Part shown: positions 17,620 through 28,300 of the stretch, one piece after another | Layout of the letters: every line of letters begins with the position of its first letter | Numbering within the stretch: position 1 is the first letter of the stretch | Source: Sphingorhabdus sp. Alg239-R122 | GTDB taxonomy: Bacteria > Pseudomonadota > Alphaproteobacteria > Sphingomonadales > Sphingomonadaceae | DNA: 64,000 nucleotides | Direction of reading: 5' to 3' | NCBI RefSeq assembly: GCF_900537065.1 | Contig: NZ_UNRC01000002.1 | Coordinates: forward strand, 222,342 to 286,341 | The notes under the pieces: model-generated | The model's database searches: none | The model's input: the letters and a program-made list of their open reading frames with translations, nothing else | What the model was told of the DNA's origin: nothing | Program-made: the position numbers and the translations under genes

Positions 17620-20508
17620 ATGACAGGTTTTCGCAAAGGTTTCGTGGCAGTTTTACTGGTAGGCGCTTCAACTCTATCGGCATGTGCTACATTGCCTGCC
17701 AATAGTCCTGCGGCAACAGCGCAGGCCGCGCAGGTTGAAACGAAAAAGACGGCAGCACACCCATGGGGTATTGAAAACGTTGACCTTACAGCGGATTCTG
17801 ACATCAGGTACGGTGTTCTTTCCAACGGTATGAAATATGCCATCAGTCATAATGAAACGCCCAAAGATGGCGCGTCGATGCGGATGCAGATTGATGTGGG
17901 CTCGATAGCGGAAGCGGAAAATGAACGCGGCCTTGCCCACTTTCTGGAGCATATGGCGTTTAATGGATCAAAAAATGTCCCTGAAGGCGAAATGACCAAA
18001 TTACTGGAGCGTCAGGGCCTTTCATTTGGTGCGGACACCAATGCCTCCACAGGTTTCGATGCGACGACATATAAACTTGATCTGCCAAATGTGGATCAGG
18101 ATACGCTTGACACTTCCTTTTTCCTGATGCGGGAGACTGCAAGTGAGTTGACAATCGCCGCTGGCGCGGTTGAGCGTGAGCGCGGGGTTGTGTTGTCCGA
18201 ACAACAGACACGCAACAGCTTTGGCCTGCGCCGGATCAAAAAACAGTTACAGACCCTGCTTCCCGATATGCCGTTTGGTAACCGGTTACCGATTGGCACG
18301 ACCGAAGTTTTAAAAAACGCACCTGCCGAACGAATCCAGAATTTCTATCGCCGGTATTATCGTCCCGAAAATGCAACATTCGTCGTCGTTGGTGATGTTG
18401 ACGTCGACGCGATGGAAGCGAAAATTAAAGAAACATTTTCTGGTTGGCAGGGCGTTGGCCCTGCTGGCGCACCTTTGGACCGCGGTACGGTGAGCGCGAG
18501 TGGGAAACCGATGATTGGCACATTTGCTGACCCCGCTACGCCGGTGCAAGTTGTTATCAGCCGGGCAGAACCATATGCGCAAGCGCTCAATAGCAAAGCC
18601 GCAGTACGTGACCAATTGCTGGATGTTCTTGCAGGGTTGATTGTGAACCGCCGGCTTACGAAACTCGCCACCAGCGAAAACGCGCCTATTGTGGGCGGCA
18701 GCATGTCGATAGGACCGCAGCTTTACGCTGTTGAACAGGCGTCCATGACGCTCCGCGGTAAGGAAGGCGAATGGGAAAACACACTTGCCACTGGTGAGCA
18801 GGAATTGCGCCGCGCGCTGCAGTACGGGTTTACCGAAGGGGAATTGAAAGAGCAGATGGCCAATCTGGAAACCTCATTTGCAGATGCAGCTCAGCAACAA
18901 GATAGCCGTCGCAATTCCCGCGTTGCCGATGAAATTATCCGTTCGGTTTATGATGGTGGGGTTGTTGTGAAGCCAGCACAGCAACTGGAGCTTTTCAAGG
19001 GCATAAAGTCCACCTTGACTGTTGACGCTGCAAACGATGCGCTTCGCAAGGCTTGGGGGCAAGGCCCGAACGGTGTTTTTGTGGCGACCAAGAAAGAAAT
19101 CGAAAATCCAGAGCAGACTGTTATGGCAGCAGTGGCAAAGAGCAGCCAGGTTGCTGTAGCGCCGCCGAGCGATGCGGAGGTCAAAGCTTTTGCATATGAC
19201 AATTTTGGAACACCCGGCAAAGTTGTATCCGACAAGAAGGTAGAAGACCTTGGAATCCGAGAAGTCCGTTTCGCTAACAATGTGATGCTCAACATCAAGA
19301 AAACTGACTTTGAAGCGGGTAAAATCCGCTATTCTGTACGTGTTGGGGATGGGAAGCTGGCTTTGCCGAAAGACAAACCGGGTCTTGATTTCTTTATGAG
19401 CAATATGTTCAATGTGGGTGGGCTGGAAGCACATGAATTTAATGAATTGCAGCAGATACTGGCAGGCCGTTCAGTGAGTGGCGGCTTGGCCGCTAACGAC
19501 GATGCTTTTGTTACGCAAGGTTCTACTACGCCACAAGATATTGAATTACAGCTTAAACTGACCGCAGCTACTGTAACTGCTCCCGGATACCGCGGTGCAG
19601 CTGATACACTATGGCAAAATGCGGTTCCCGGCTTTGCGGGCACTTTGGACGCCACGCCGCAGGCAGTTTCCGGCACACAGCTACCGACCATATTGGCGGG
19701 CGGTGATAAACGCTTTGGTGTTCCACCTGTATCTGACCTGCTGGCGCGTAATATGACTGAAGTGAAGGTGGCTGTTTCAGAGCAACTTAAGAACGGTCCC
19801 GTTGAAATAGCGCTTGTGGGGGATATTGATGAGCAGACAGCAATCGACCTGGTGGCGAAAACATTTGGGGCTTTGCCGCAGCGTGCGGCAAACTCCCCTG
19901 CATATATAGCGGAGCGCGCAGTATCCTTTGCGCCGAGCAGCAAGAATCTCAGCCTCTATCATAAGGGCGCAGAAGATCAGGCGATGGTATTTACCTATTG
20001 GCCAACCACTGACAATAAAGATTATAAGTCCGTTGTCGCACGCCGCATGCTGGCCGAAGTCATGGGATCGCTGTTGCTGGATGAAGTACGGGAAAAACTA
20101 GGTGCGACATACTCTCCGCGTGCAGGTTCAACAGCGTCGAGCGTCTATACTGGCTATGGTTATATCCAAACACAAATTGTGGTTGACCCGAGCAAGATTG
20201 ACCTCGTCTTTGCCACTGTGAGTGATATCGCCAAATCATTGCGCGAGACCGAAGTATCGGAAGATGTACTGCTTCGCGCGCGCAAACCATTGCTGGAAAA
20301 CTTTCAGCAACAAGAACGTGAAAATGGCGCCTGGTTGAGGCTGATCAATGACGCGCAAACTAACCCGTACTGGCTGGACCGTCGCCGTCAGCGCAAAGCG
20401 GCATATGAGGCTATCACTGTGACAGACATAAAGGCCGCAGCGCGTGAATATTTGACAGATGATACCATGGTAAAAGCGCGGATTGTGCACGAGAGCATGA
20501 AGAACTAG
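17620..20508 (+). CDS. M16 zinc metallopeptidase, lipoprotein, fused two-domain type
   Basis: A 962-residue pitrilysin-family peptidase. The N-terminus is a lipoprotein signal (TLSACATL, cysteine 22), so it should be anchored in the envelope, probably the periplasmic face. The inverted zinc motif HFLEH is at 107-111, with the third ligand likely in VERERGVVLSE about 75 residues on. The second M16 half (from about 540) lacks HxxEH, as usual in these proteins. Resembles PqqL-like proteases. Divergent from the VWA gene, with a 276-base AT-rich gap that must hold both promoters. Confidence 0.92.
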   Translation: MTGFRKGFVAVLLVGASTLSACATLPANSPAATAQAAQVETKKTAAHPWGIENVDLTADSDIRYGVLSNGMKYAISHNETPKDGASMRMQIDVGSIAEAENERGLAHFLEHMAFNGSKNVPEGEMTKLLERQGLSFGADTNASTGFDATTYKLDLPNVDQDTLDTSFFLMRETASELTIAAGAVERERGVVLSEQQTRNSFGLRRIKKQLQTLLPDMPFGNRLPIGTTEVLKNAPAERIQNFYRRYYRPENATFVVVGDVDVDAMEAKIKETFSGWQGVGPAGAPLDRGTVSASGKPMIGTFADPATPVQVVISRAEPYAQALNSKAAVRDQLLDVLAGLIVNRRLTKLATSENAPIVGGSMSIGPQLYAVEQASMTLRGKEGEWENTLATGEQELRRALQYGFTEGELKEQMANLETSFADAAQQQDSRRNSRVADEIIRSVYDGGVVVKPAQQLELFKGIKSTLTVDAANDALRKAWGQGPNGVFVATKKEIENPEQTVMAAVAKSSQVAVAPPSDAEVKAFAYDNFGTPGKVVSDKKVEDLGIREVRFANNVMLNIKKTDFEAGKIRYSVRVGDGKLALPKDKPGLDFFMSNMFNVGGLEAHEFNELQQILAGRSVSGGLAANDDAFVTQGSTTPQDIELQLKLTAATVTAPGYRGAADTLWQNAVPGFAGTLDATPQAVSGTQLPTILAGGDKRFGVPPVSDLLARNMTEVKVAVSEQLKNGPVEIALVGDIDEQTAIDLVAKTFGALPQRAANSPAYIAERAVSFAPSSKNLSLYHKGAEDQAMVFTYWPTTDNKDYKSVVARRMLAEVMGSLLLDEVREKLGATYSPRAGSTASSVYTGYGYIQTQIVVDPSKIDLVFATVSDIAKSLRETEVSEDVLLRARKPLLENFQQQERENGAWLRLINDAQTNPYWLDRRRQRKAAYEAITVTDIKAAAREYLTDDTMVKARIVHESMKN

Positions 20509-20520
20509 ACTAGCTCTTTT

Positions 20521-20548
20521 GACGCAGCCTCAGTTGCTGGGCTGCGTC
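20521..20548. other. Perfect stem-loop between convergent genes
   Basis: GACGCAGCC pairs perfectly with GGCTGCGTC across a 10-base loop, between the M16 peptidase stop and the purD stop, and overlaps the latter by two bases. It is preceded by CTCTTTT on the plus strand but has no T-run after it on either strand. It may protect both 3' ends or work as a weak bidirectional terminator. Confidence 0.55.
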
Positions 20549-21821
20549 AGCTTGCTTCGCGTTCCACTTCGCGCCAGCCGATGTCGCTGCGGGTGAAACC
20601 GGTTGGGAAGTTGATGGCATCCACGGCTTTATAGGCGGCAGCTTGCGCGGTGGTAACGTTGTGCGCCACCGCAGTTACATTTAGCACGCGGCCACCATTT
20701 GCGACAAGCCTGCCATCCTTGATCGTAGTTCCGGCATGAAATATTTTGATATCATCCGTTTCGGCGGCTTCGATATTGCCAATCACGCCGCCCTTTTCGG
20801 GCGTTGCTGGATAGCCCCTGGCGGCCATGACGACTGTCAGCGCGCTCTGATCCGCAAAAACCGGTGCATCAATATCGGCAAGCTTTCCCTCCGCCGTCGC
20901 CAGCATCAGTTCCACCAGATCAGAGCGCATCCGCATCATCAGCACCTGGCATTCCGGGTCACCAAAGCGCGCATTATACTCGATCAGCTTTGGACCTTGG
21001 TCCGTGAGGATAAGACCTGCATAGAGCACGCCGCTATAGGGCATGCCCTCAGCGCGCAGCGTATTCACTGTGGGGTACAGTATCTCATCCATCACACGGC
21101 GCTCCAGTTCGGGTGTGAGCACAGGAGCCGGGCTATATGCGCCCATGCCGCCGGTATTGGGGCCAACATCGCCGTCACCAACGCGCTTGTGGTCCTGCGC
21201 TGATGCAAGCGGAACAATGGAGATGCCATCGGTAACGGCGAAAAAACTCGCTTCCTCACCGGTCATGAATTCCTCAATGACCACCTCTGTACCCGCATTG
21301 CCAAAGCCGCCATCAAACATGTCCTTGACTGCAGCCTCTGCATCGGGGCGGCTTTCGGCAATGATGACGCCCTTGCCTGCTGCCAGGCCATCCGCCTTGA
21401 TCACGACTGGGATGGAAAATCCATCCAGCGCGGCCAGTGCATCGGGCACATTATCCGTCCGCACATAGGCAGCGGTGGGGATACTGGAACGCGCGCACAG
21501 ATCTTTGGTAAAACCTTTTGATCCTTCAAGCTGCGCAGCCTTTGCCGATGGCCCGAATACAGGCACGTTCGCCGCACACAGGCTGTCGGCCAGCCCGTCC
21601 ACCAGCGGCGCTTCGGGGCCAATCACGACCAGACCAATAGATTTGTCGTGGCAAAAAGCGGTGACTGCGGGGTGATCGGTACTGTTCAGTGATATGGCTT
21701 CCGCTTCGGTCATGCCGGGATTGCCAGGCGCGGCAAAGATTTTTGTCACAAGGGGGGATTGCGCGAGCTTCCAGCACAGGGCATGTTCGCGGCCACCCGA
21801 GCCGATTAGCAGGATATTCAT
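20547..21821 (-). CDS. purD: Phosphoribosylamine-glycine ligase (GAR synthetase)
   Basis: Step two of purine synthesis: joins phosphoribosylamine and glycine with ATP. The 424-residue protein starts [19 protein letters not shown], exactly the family start, so I use 21821 rather than an in-frame ATG 38 codons upstream. The ATP-grasp domain is seen in [15 protein letters not shown] and [14 protein letters not shown], with [15 protein letters not shown] near the end. A GGGGAG ribosome binding site lies inside xseA, whose start overlaps this one on the other strand. Confidence 0.96.
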   Translation of the reverse strand: MNILLIGSGGREHALCWKLAQSPLVTKIFAAPGNPGMTEAEAISLNSTDHPAVTAFCHDKSIGLVVIGPEAPLVDGLADSLCAANVPVFGPSAKAAQLEGSKGFTKDLCARSSIPTAAYVRTDNVPDALAALDGFSIPVVIKADGLAAGKGVIIAESRPDAEAAVKDMFDGGFGNAGTEVVIEEFMTGEEASFFAVTDGISIVPLASAQDHKRVGDGDVGPNTGGMGAYSPAPVLTPELERRVMDEILYPTVNTLRAEGMPYSGVLYAGLILTDQGPKLIEYNARFGDPECQVLMMRMRSDLVELMLATAEGKLADIDAPVFADQSALTVVMAARGYPATPEKGGVIGNIEAAETDDIKIFHAGTTIKDGRLVANGGRVLNVTAVAHNVTTAQAAAYKAVDAINFPTGFTRSDIGWREVEREAS

Positions 21822-23295
21822 GATGAGCTCCCCTTTTGACGATGACAATGGTTCTGGCCTGTTAGCGCAGCCAAAGGCTGGCGACAATGCGCAGCCCATG
21901 ACTATTTCGGAAATATCCACGGCATTGAAGCGCACTGTGGAGGATCGATTTGGCCGGGTCCGGTTGCGCGGGGAGATTTCGGGCTATAAGCGTGCGGCAT
22001 CGGGCCATGTCTATATGTCGCTGAAAGATGATAAAGCCGTGATTGACGGCGTGATCTGGCGCGGGAATGCAGGACGGTTGGCTTTTGCACCTGAAGACGG
22101 GGTCGAGGTGATCGCGACCGGCAAGCTTACCACCTATCCTGGACGGTCAAAATACCAGATCGTGATCGACACGATGGAGATCGCGGGCGAAGGCGCGCTG
22201 ATGCAGCTGTTTGAAAAGCTGAAAGCCAAACTCGGTGAAGAAGGCCTGTTTGCGCCGGAGCGCAAGAAAGAACTGCCCTATCTGCCGCGCACCATAGGTG
22301 TGGTGACGTCGCCCACAGGTTCGGTCATCCGCGATATACTGCACCGGCTCGCGGACCGCTGCCCCAGCCATGTTCTTGTATGGCCGGTGCTGGTGCAGGG
22401 GGAAGGCGCGGCAAAGCAGATTGCGGGTGCAATCCGTGGTTTTTCTGCACTAGATACTGATGATGCGGTGCCTAGGCCTGATCTGGTGATTGTCGCACGC
22501 GGTGGTGGCTCGATCGAGGACCTGTGGAGTTTCAATGAGGAAGAGGTGGTCCGGGCAATTGCGGACTGCACCATCCCGATCATTTCTGCCGTAGGGCATG
22601 AAACCGATACCACATTGGCTGATTATGCTGCGGACCGCCGTGCACCCACACCTACGGCTGCGGCGGAAATGGCGGTGCCGGTACGCGCGGATCTGCTGGC
22701 GTTTATTGATGAACTCAGGCTCCGGGCGCGGCGCGCGGGCCAGCGCGGTGTATCGCTTGCGAAAGAACGGCTGCAAAACCAGATCCGGTTGATGCCTAAG
22801 CTGGATGTGTTGCTTCAGCCGCAGCGGCAGAAGACAGACGATCTGGCATCCGCTCTGAAACGCGGCTTTGAATTGCGACTTGTCGGGGCGTCTGGCGCAC
22901 TCGCACAAAAATCAGGTGCGCTGCGTCCTGCTTTGCTGCGCCGCAAGCATGAAAATGCCGTCGCAGCACTGAAACGACTGACGCTGCGCCCGGCGGCATT
23001 GCAGAAACAGCTGCATGATGCGGGTGACCGGCTGGACCGGCTATGGCGGCTGGCCGAACAACTCCATCCTGACCGCCCGCTTGAACGCGGTTATGCCCGC
23101 GTAACTGATGCCGATGGGCAGACACTCACGTCACGCAAGGCCGCCACGGCACATGTAGCGCTTGGCCTGGTATTCCGTGATGGTGATATGTCTGTGTATA
23201 CGGATGCGAACAGCGCGCGAGCCAGGCGCGCGCCAAAGAAAAAGCGTGCAGTGCCAAAGACCGGTAAGGATGAAGACCAGCAGAGCCTTTTTTGA
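21820..23295 (+). CDS. xseA: Exodeoxyribonuclease VII large subunit
   Basis: The catalytic subunit of ExoVII, which degrades single-stranded DNA from both ends. The roughly 491-residue protein has the N-terminal OB fold ([20 protein letters not shown], about 46-65), a central nuclease domain with [16 protein letters not shown], and a helical, Arg-rich C-terminus. Possible starts are ATG at 21820 (overlapping the purD start codon on the other strand by two bases) or 21823. An in-frame ATG further upstream (21694) lies within purD and adds unrelated sequence. The small subunit xseB is not nearby. Confidence 0.95.
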   Translation: MMSSPFDDDNGSGLLAQPKAGDNAQPMTISEISTALKRTVEDRFGRVRLRGEISGYKRAASGHVYMSLKDDKAVIDGVIWRGNAGRLAFAPEDGVEVIATGKLTTYPGRSKYQIVIDTMEIAGEGALMQLFEKLKAKLGEEGLFAPERKKELPYLPRTIGVVTSPTGSVIRDILHRLADRCPSHVLVWPVLVQGEGAAKQIAGAIRGFSALDTDDAVPRPDLVIVARGGGSIEDLWSFNEEEVVRAIADCTIPIISAVGHETDTTLADYAADRRAPTPTAAAEMAVPVRADLLAFIDELRLRARRAGQRGVSLAKERLQNQIRLMPKLDVLLQPQRQKTDDLASALKRGFELRLVGASGALAQKSGALRPALLRRKHENAVAALKRLTLRPAALQKQLHDAGDRLDRLWRLAEQLHPDRPLERGYARVTDADGQTLTSRKAATAHVALGLVFRDGDMSVYTDANSARARRAPKKKRAVPKTGKDEDQQSLF

Positions 23296-23369
23296 GTTCA
23301 AATCAAATTGCCCTGCTGCGCAAACTTCTGTAAAGCATCCGTAAATAATGACGCGAGTATAAAACCCCT

Positions 23370-23570
23370 ATGTTGATGTCGAACAAGAGCAAGGCAGCCA
23401 AGCTGCATTATATGGCCAATAGTTTCCGTATGCTGTCCCCGGGCGATCATGTCGCCTGCGCGGTCACGGGCGAAAAAGTGGCGCTGGAGGATCTGCGCTA
23501 CTGGAGTGTGGCGCGGCAGGAGCCTTATGCCTCAGCGGAAATTTCCGTACAGCGGGAGCTGGCTGAATGA
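23370..23570 (+). CDS. DUF2093 family protein
   Basis: A 66-residue protein matching DUF2093: the core LHYMANSFRMLSPGDHV (12-28), then CAVTGEKVALEDLRYWSV and a final AQ/RQEPYAS segment. The family is restricted mostly to alphaproteobacteria and is usually found next to xseA, as here (74 bases downstream). Function unknown. The start could also be the ATG two codons later. Its stop overlaps the next gene by four bases. Confidence 0.88.
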   Translation: MLMSNKSKAAKLHYMANSFRMLSPGDHVACAVTGEKVALEDLRYWSVARQEPYASAEISVQRELAE

Positions 23571-24499
23571 TACGCATGCAATGGTTGGCCAAAGCCGGCC
23601 TTACCTTATCTGTCGCCGCACTCGCATTGGGTGGATGTGCGATTGTTCCTGAAGCGGAATCTGCACCTGCCGTGACGCAGCAGACTAAAGTGCAACCTGC
23701 GCCTGAGCCCGTCATGCCCGCGGCAAAATCGCAGAGGCCCGCACAGATTATCTTGAGCGGTGATGCCATACAGGGCGGTGTCATGCTCGGCACGGTTCCG
23801 GGTGGCACCACTTCGCTGCTTTTTGGCGGACAGGAAATCCCGTTCGATGATGAAGGCAATTTCATCATCGCCTTTAACCGCGATGCGCCATCCAGTGCCT
23901 ATGTTTCGGCGCTGCTGCGTGACGGGCGCAAGATTGACAGGCGAATCAATGTCGCGCCGCGCAAATGGAATATCGAGCGCGTCAATATCGCGCGCCGCCG
24001 TTCGGGCCCCAGCGCGGCATTTCAGAAAATCCGCGCCCCTGAAATCGCTCAGATCGTCGCGGCGCGTAAAATCCGTTCCGACAGTCAGGGCTGGCGGCAG
24101 AAATTCATCTGGCCGGCGAAGGGGCGGATTTCAGGTCGTTTTGGGTCACAGCGTATCTATCGCGGCGAACCGGGCAGCTATCATAGCGGCATGGATATCG
24201 CGACGGGCGAAAGCGGTACGCCATTTGTGGCCCCCGCGGATGGCGTGGTGATACTGGCGACCAAAAGACCGTTTTCGCTGGAAGGCAACCTGTTGATGAT
24301 TGACCATGGCATGGGGCTGAACAGTGCATTTCTGCACCTGTCCAAAATTGCGGTGCGCGAAGGTGATACCGTGCGGCAGGGTCAATATCTTGGCAATATC
24401 GGTTCGACAGGCCGCGCCACTGGCCCGCATCTGCACTGGGGCATGAAATGGAATGCCGCACGCATTGATCCGATTCTGCTTACCGGACCGATGCAATAG
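23567..24499 (+). CDS. M23 peptidase (LytM-type), lipoprotein
   Basis: A 310-residue protein with a lipoprotein signal (LALGGCAIV). An N-terminal beta domain (about 60-150) precedes the M23 domain. Zinc ligands are visible in SYHSGMDIATGE (HxxxD) and GPHLHWGMKW (HxH), so it is probably an active peptidoglycan endopeptidase or amidase cutting peptide cross-links in the periplasm. Alternative start at 23573. Coupled to DUF2093 by ATGA. Confidence 0.92.
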   Translation: MIRMQWLAKAGLTLSVAALALGGCAIVPEAESAPAVTQQTKVQPAPEPVMPAAKSQRPAQIILSGDAIQGGVMLGTVPGGTTSLLFGGQEIPFDDEGNFIIAFNRDAPSSAYVSALLRDGRKIDRRINVAPRKWNIERVNIARRRSGPSAAFQKIRAPEIAQIVAARKIRSDSQGWRQKFIWPAKGRISGRFGSQRIYRGEPGSYHSGMDIATGESGTPFVAPADGVVILATKRPFSLEGNLLMIDHGMGLNSAFLHLSKIAVREGDTVRQGQYLGNIGSTGRATGPHLHWGMKWNAARIDPILLTGPMQ

Positions 24500-24502
24500 G
24501 TT

Positions 24503-25036
24503 CTATCTTACACGTATCACTTTTATAGATGGCCTGTTTTCTACAACAGCCTTAAAACTACCTAACGCGCCACGTGATATCACGATGCTGTGTCCAGCTT
24601 TGGGAGAGCGTCCGATTCTTCCTTCCGTATGCTGCCATGCGGATCCGTCTTCAAGCACAAAAACCCGTTTGCCGCCCCGACCGCTGCTAAGGGATTTTAT
24701 TGTCGAGCGTATTTCGCTTAACTGCCCTCCATTCTGGCCTGTGAATAAAGGATTGTCCGCGGCTTTAAGGCCAAAGACATCTCGTCTTGCCTTGTCCACG
24801 ACTTCCTTCTCGGCCACCAGAAGCTCCCCACTGGTTTGCGCATCGTCAAAAACCGCAACTTTTTGATCATAGCATGCCAGCCTTGCCTGATCATCTTCTA
24901 TAGAACGACATGCCACCATGTCTTTTACCTTTGCGGGGGCTTCCTGCGCTGCCGCAGGTACGTTTGCGCCAGCGAGAATAATGGTGATAGCCAGAATAAC
25001 ATTACATTTTACATTTGCGTGCTTTGTGGGGGTCAT
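24503..25036 (-). CDS. Exported protein of unknown function
   Basis: A 177-residue protein when started at 25036, which gives a regular signal peptide ending VPAAAQ (residue 31); an in-frame ATG 17 codons earlier is less likely. The mature part starts with CRSIEDDQARLACYD (Cys 43 and Cys 55), a short motif found in many small exported proteobacterial proteins, where the cysteines probably form a disulfide. The rest is a beta-rich domain (KRVFVLEDGSAWQHTEG). It converges with the M23 gene, three bases apart. No named function. Confidence 0.7.
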   Translation of the reverse strand: MTPTKHANVKCNVILAITIILAGANVPAAAQEAPAKVKDMVACRSIEDDQARLACYDQKVAVFDDAQTSGELLVAEKEVVDKARRDVFGLKAADNPLFTGQNGGQLSEIRSTIKSLSSGRGGKRVFVLEDGSAWQHTEGRIGRSPKAGHSIVISRGALGSFKAVVENRPSIKVIRVR

Positions 25037-25236
25037 GGCAATTTTGTCCTTGCTGGATTTGACACTTGATATGGATGCATAGCACATTTTTTTCCCATTA
25101 TTTGCAGCTTATAAGCCATTTTGACAATACTCAACCGCGTGTTGCATATATGCCTCACCTTCTAGGAAATGCTGCATTTTAGTCATGTAACTATTTACAC
25201 TTCCGTTTCGAGGATGCACAGACTGCCGCAGTTTAT

Positions 25237-25254
25237 ATGCGTATAAATGCGTAT
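25237..25254 (+). promoter_or_regulatory. Direct repeat upstream of the TonB-dependent receptor
   Basis: ATGCGTAT occurs twice, 10 bases apart centre to centre, so both copies face the same side of the helix. It lies about 60 bases before the receptor start and could be an operator. No regulator gene is nearby, so this is a guess from spacing. Confidence 0.3.
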
Positions 25255-25279
25255 GACTCACTCAAATAACCAAGGAATG

Positions 25280-25293
25280 CCCCGTCTCCGGGG
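25280..25293 (+). other. Leader hairpin of the TonB-dependent receptor mRNA
   Basis: CCCCG pairs with CGGGG over a 4-base loop. The same CCCC could instead pair with the AAGGGG ribosome binding site at 25302-25308, so two exclusive folds are possible. Regulation by this switch is speculative. Confidence 0.35.
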
Positions 25294-25315
25294 TAATGAC
25301 AAAAGGGGATACCCA

Positions 25316-28300
25316 GTGAAGAAACAGATATTTGTAAACCAACTCAAGACCGGTGTAGCGCCGGCTATTTTGGGTTTGGCCATGCTTTCTGCACCTGCAT
25401 ATGCGCAGGATGCGGATGAAGCAGTTGAAGATGACGGCAATGTTATTGTCGTTACAGGTTCATTGATTTCCGATCCAAACCTCGAACGCTCCTCACCAGT
25501 GAACGTTACAGGTGAAGAAGAAGTCGAACTCAAACTTTCTACAAACGCTGAAGAGCTTATCCGTGACGTACCAGGTCTTGTTACGGGTATTGGTTCAAAC
25601 GCAAACAACGGTAACAACGGTACGGCAACAATTGACCTTCGTGCTCTTGGTTCAAACCGTAACATTGGTTTGCTTGACGGTACACGCGTTACACCAAACG
25701 ACCTTTCTGGCCAGTTTGACCTTAACAATGTGCCTCTCGCGCTTGTTGAGCGTGTTGAAGTTCTGACCGGTGGTGCTTCCACTACATATGGTGCTGACGC
25801 GATCGCAGGTGTTGTGAACTTCATCACCAAGCAGGACTTTGCCGGTTTCGAAGCAGAGCTTTCAAACCAGATCACTGAAGTGGGCGATGGTAACATCTTC
25901 CGCGCTGACGTTACTGTCGGTGCAAACTTTGATGATGGCCGTGGTAACGTTGTTTTGAGCCTGGGTTACCAGGAGCGTGACGCCGTATTCCAGGGCGACC
26001 GTGACATTTCACTGTTCGGCATCAACTCCTTCAACGGTAACCGCGGTGGTTCGACTACCTCTGTTCCTGGCCGTTTCTCGGTTCCAGGTAGCGGAAACCT
26101 TCAGATTGATCCTACCAGCAGCACGCTTGTTGCTGGTTACCTGCCGTTCAACTTCAACCCGTTCAATATTTACCAGACGCCATATGAGCGTTTTAACATC
26201 TATTCAGCGGGCCGGTATGAAATTACCGATGATATTGAAGTGTACGCTCGTGGCCTGTTCTCGAAAAACAACGTAAGCACGATCATCGCGCCATCGGGTT
26301 CTTTCGGTTCAAACCAGACGATCAACATCAACAACCCGTTCATTGCACCAGGAATGCGTGACATTTTCTGTGCCAATAACGACTTTGATCCAAACACGGC
26401 TGGTGTACAGACACTGGATCCAGCTACCTGTCTTGCGGCAGCCAGCGATCCAAATGGTCCTACGCTTGCTGATGGCAGCGTGAACCCGAACTACCAGACG
26501 TTCACAACCAACGTACGTCGTCGTACGGTTGAGGTTGGTCCTCGTCTTGGTGATTACGGCACAACCTTGTTTGACTATAAACTTGGTTTCCGTGGTGGCC
26601 TGACCGACACGATCGACTGGGACATCTATGGTGCATATGGTGAAAGTCAGCGTATTTTGACTCAGGATAACTATGTTCTGAACTCACGCTTGGGTGACAC
26701 ATTGCAGACTGTAGACGGTACAACGTGTGTGAACGCTTCTGCCGCAAACTGTGCGCCTGCCAATGTCTTCGGCCAAGCTGGTGACATTTCTGTAGCAGCC
26801 GCCAACTACCTGCGTGGTCGCAGCACGACCGAACGTCGCGCTTCACTGGCACAGTTCCGTGCTGTGTTGAACGGTGATGTAGGCTTTGCTTCTCCATGGG
26901 CAGCTGATGCAATCGGCTTCGCTGTGGGTGGTGAATATCGCAAGAACACTGGCTTCCAGCAGGCTGACGCTTTGGCAGAAACGCCAGGTGAACTTGGTGG
27001 TGCCGGTGGTGCTGCTGTTCCGATCCGCGGTGCTTATGATGTTTACGAAGCTTTCGGTGAATTGATTCTCCCGATTGTTCAGGACAAGCCGTTCTTCGAA
27101 GACCTCACACTTGAAGCTGGTATCCGTTATTCGGACTACACAATTGATGCTCCAAGCAATCCTGGTTATAGCACAACGACCTGGAAAGTCGGCGGTAGCT
27201 GGAGCCCAGGTGCTGGCGTCAAGTTCCGTGGTGGTTTCAATCGTGCGGTTCGTGCACCTAACATTTCTGAACTGTTCACGCCGGTCAGCACGCAGTTGAC
27301 CAACTTGAACAACGATCCTTGTGCGGGTGCGGCTCCGGCCAACGATGCCAACCTGCGGGCAGTATGTCTGGCCCAGGGTGCACAGGGTTTCCAGATCGGT
27401 GTTATTCCTCCACCAGTGTCTAACCAGGCAAACATCACAACAGGTGGTAATATCAACCTTCAGCCTGAAACAGCCGATACTTATACTGTCGGTTTCGTAT
27501 GGCAGCCGGACTTCGTTCCTGGCCTGAACTTCTCGGTTGACTATTACAACATCAAGATCACCGACGCGATTACGGTTGCGACACCTGGTGATATTGTGAG
27601 TGCCTGTTTTGATAACATCACTGCGGCATCAGCAACGGACCCTGCTTGTACCTCTTTCGGACGTAACCCGTCTGACGGTGGTCTCAGCGGTGACCCTGCT
27701 GTGACTCCAGGCCTGTTCGGTGCTTTGTCAAACCTTGGTCAACTTTCTACCGATGGTGTTGACTTCATCCTGAACTACAAAACAGATGTTGGCTTTGCTG
27801 ACCTGTCGTTCGGTCTGAGCGGTAACTGGACAAACTCAACCAAGTTCCAGGCAACTCCGACTTCGATCAACCGCGAATGTGTCGGTTTCTACAGTGTCAA
27901 CTGTAGTGCCTTCAGCGGCGCGATCCAGCCTGAGTGGTCGGCTTCGGCAAGAACGACGCTAAGCTTTGACACAGTCGATGTGTCACTTCTGTGGCGTTAC
28001 ATTGATTCGGTACAGTATGAGCCGCTTCAGTTTGCTGCTGACGTAACTGCTGCTGAACTGTCCAACGTTGACGCGAGCGGTGCGCTGCTTCCTGTAGCTG
28101 ATCAGGGTTGTCCTGACTTCCAGGGCGCTGATACGGGCGGTTGTTTGGTTGAACCTGCGTTCCGTAGCATTGATGCGGCTCACTATTTCGACCTGACCGC
28201 ACGCTGGCAGATTTTTGACAACCTGCAGCTGACGTTCATTGTTCAGAACCTGTTTGACAAGAGTCCACCACTTGTTGGTAACGATGTCGGTTCGACAACG

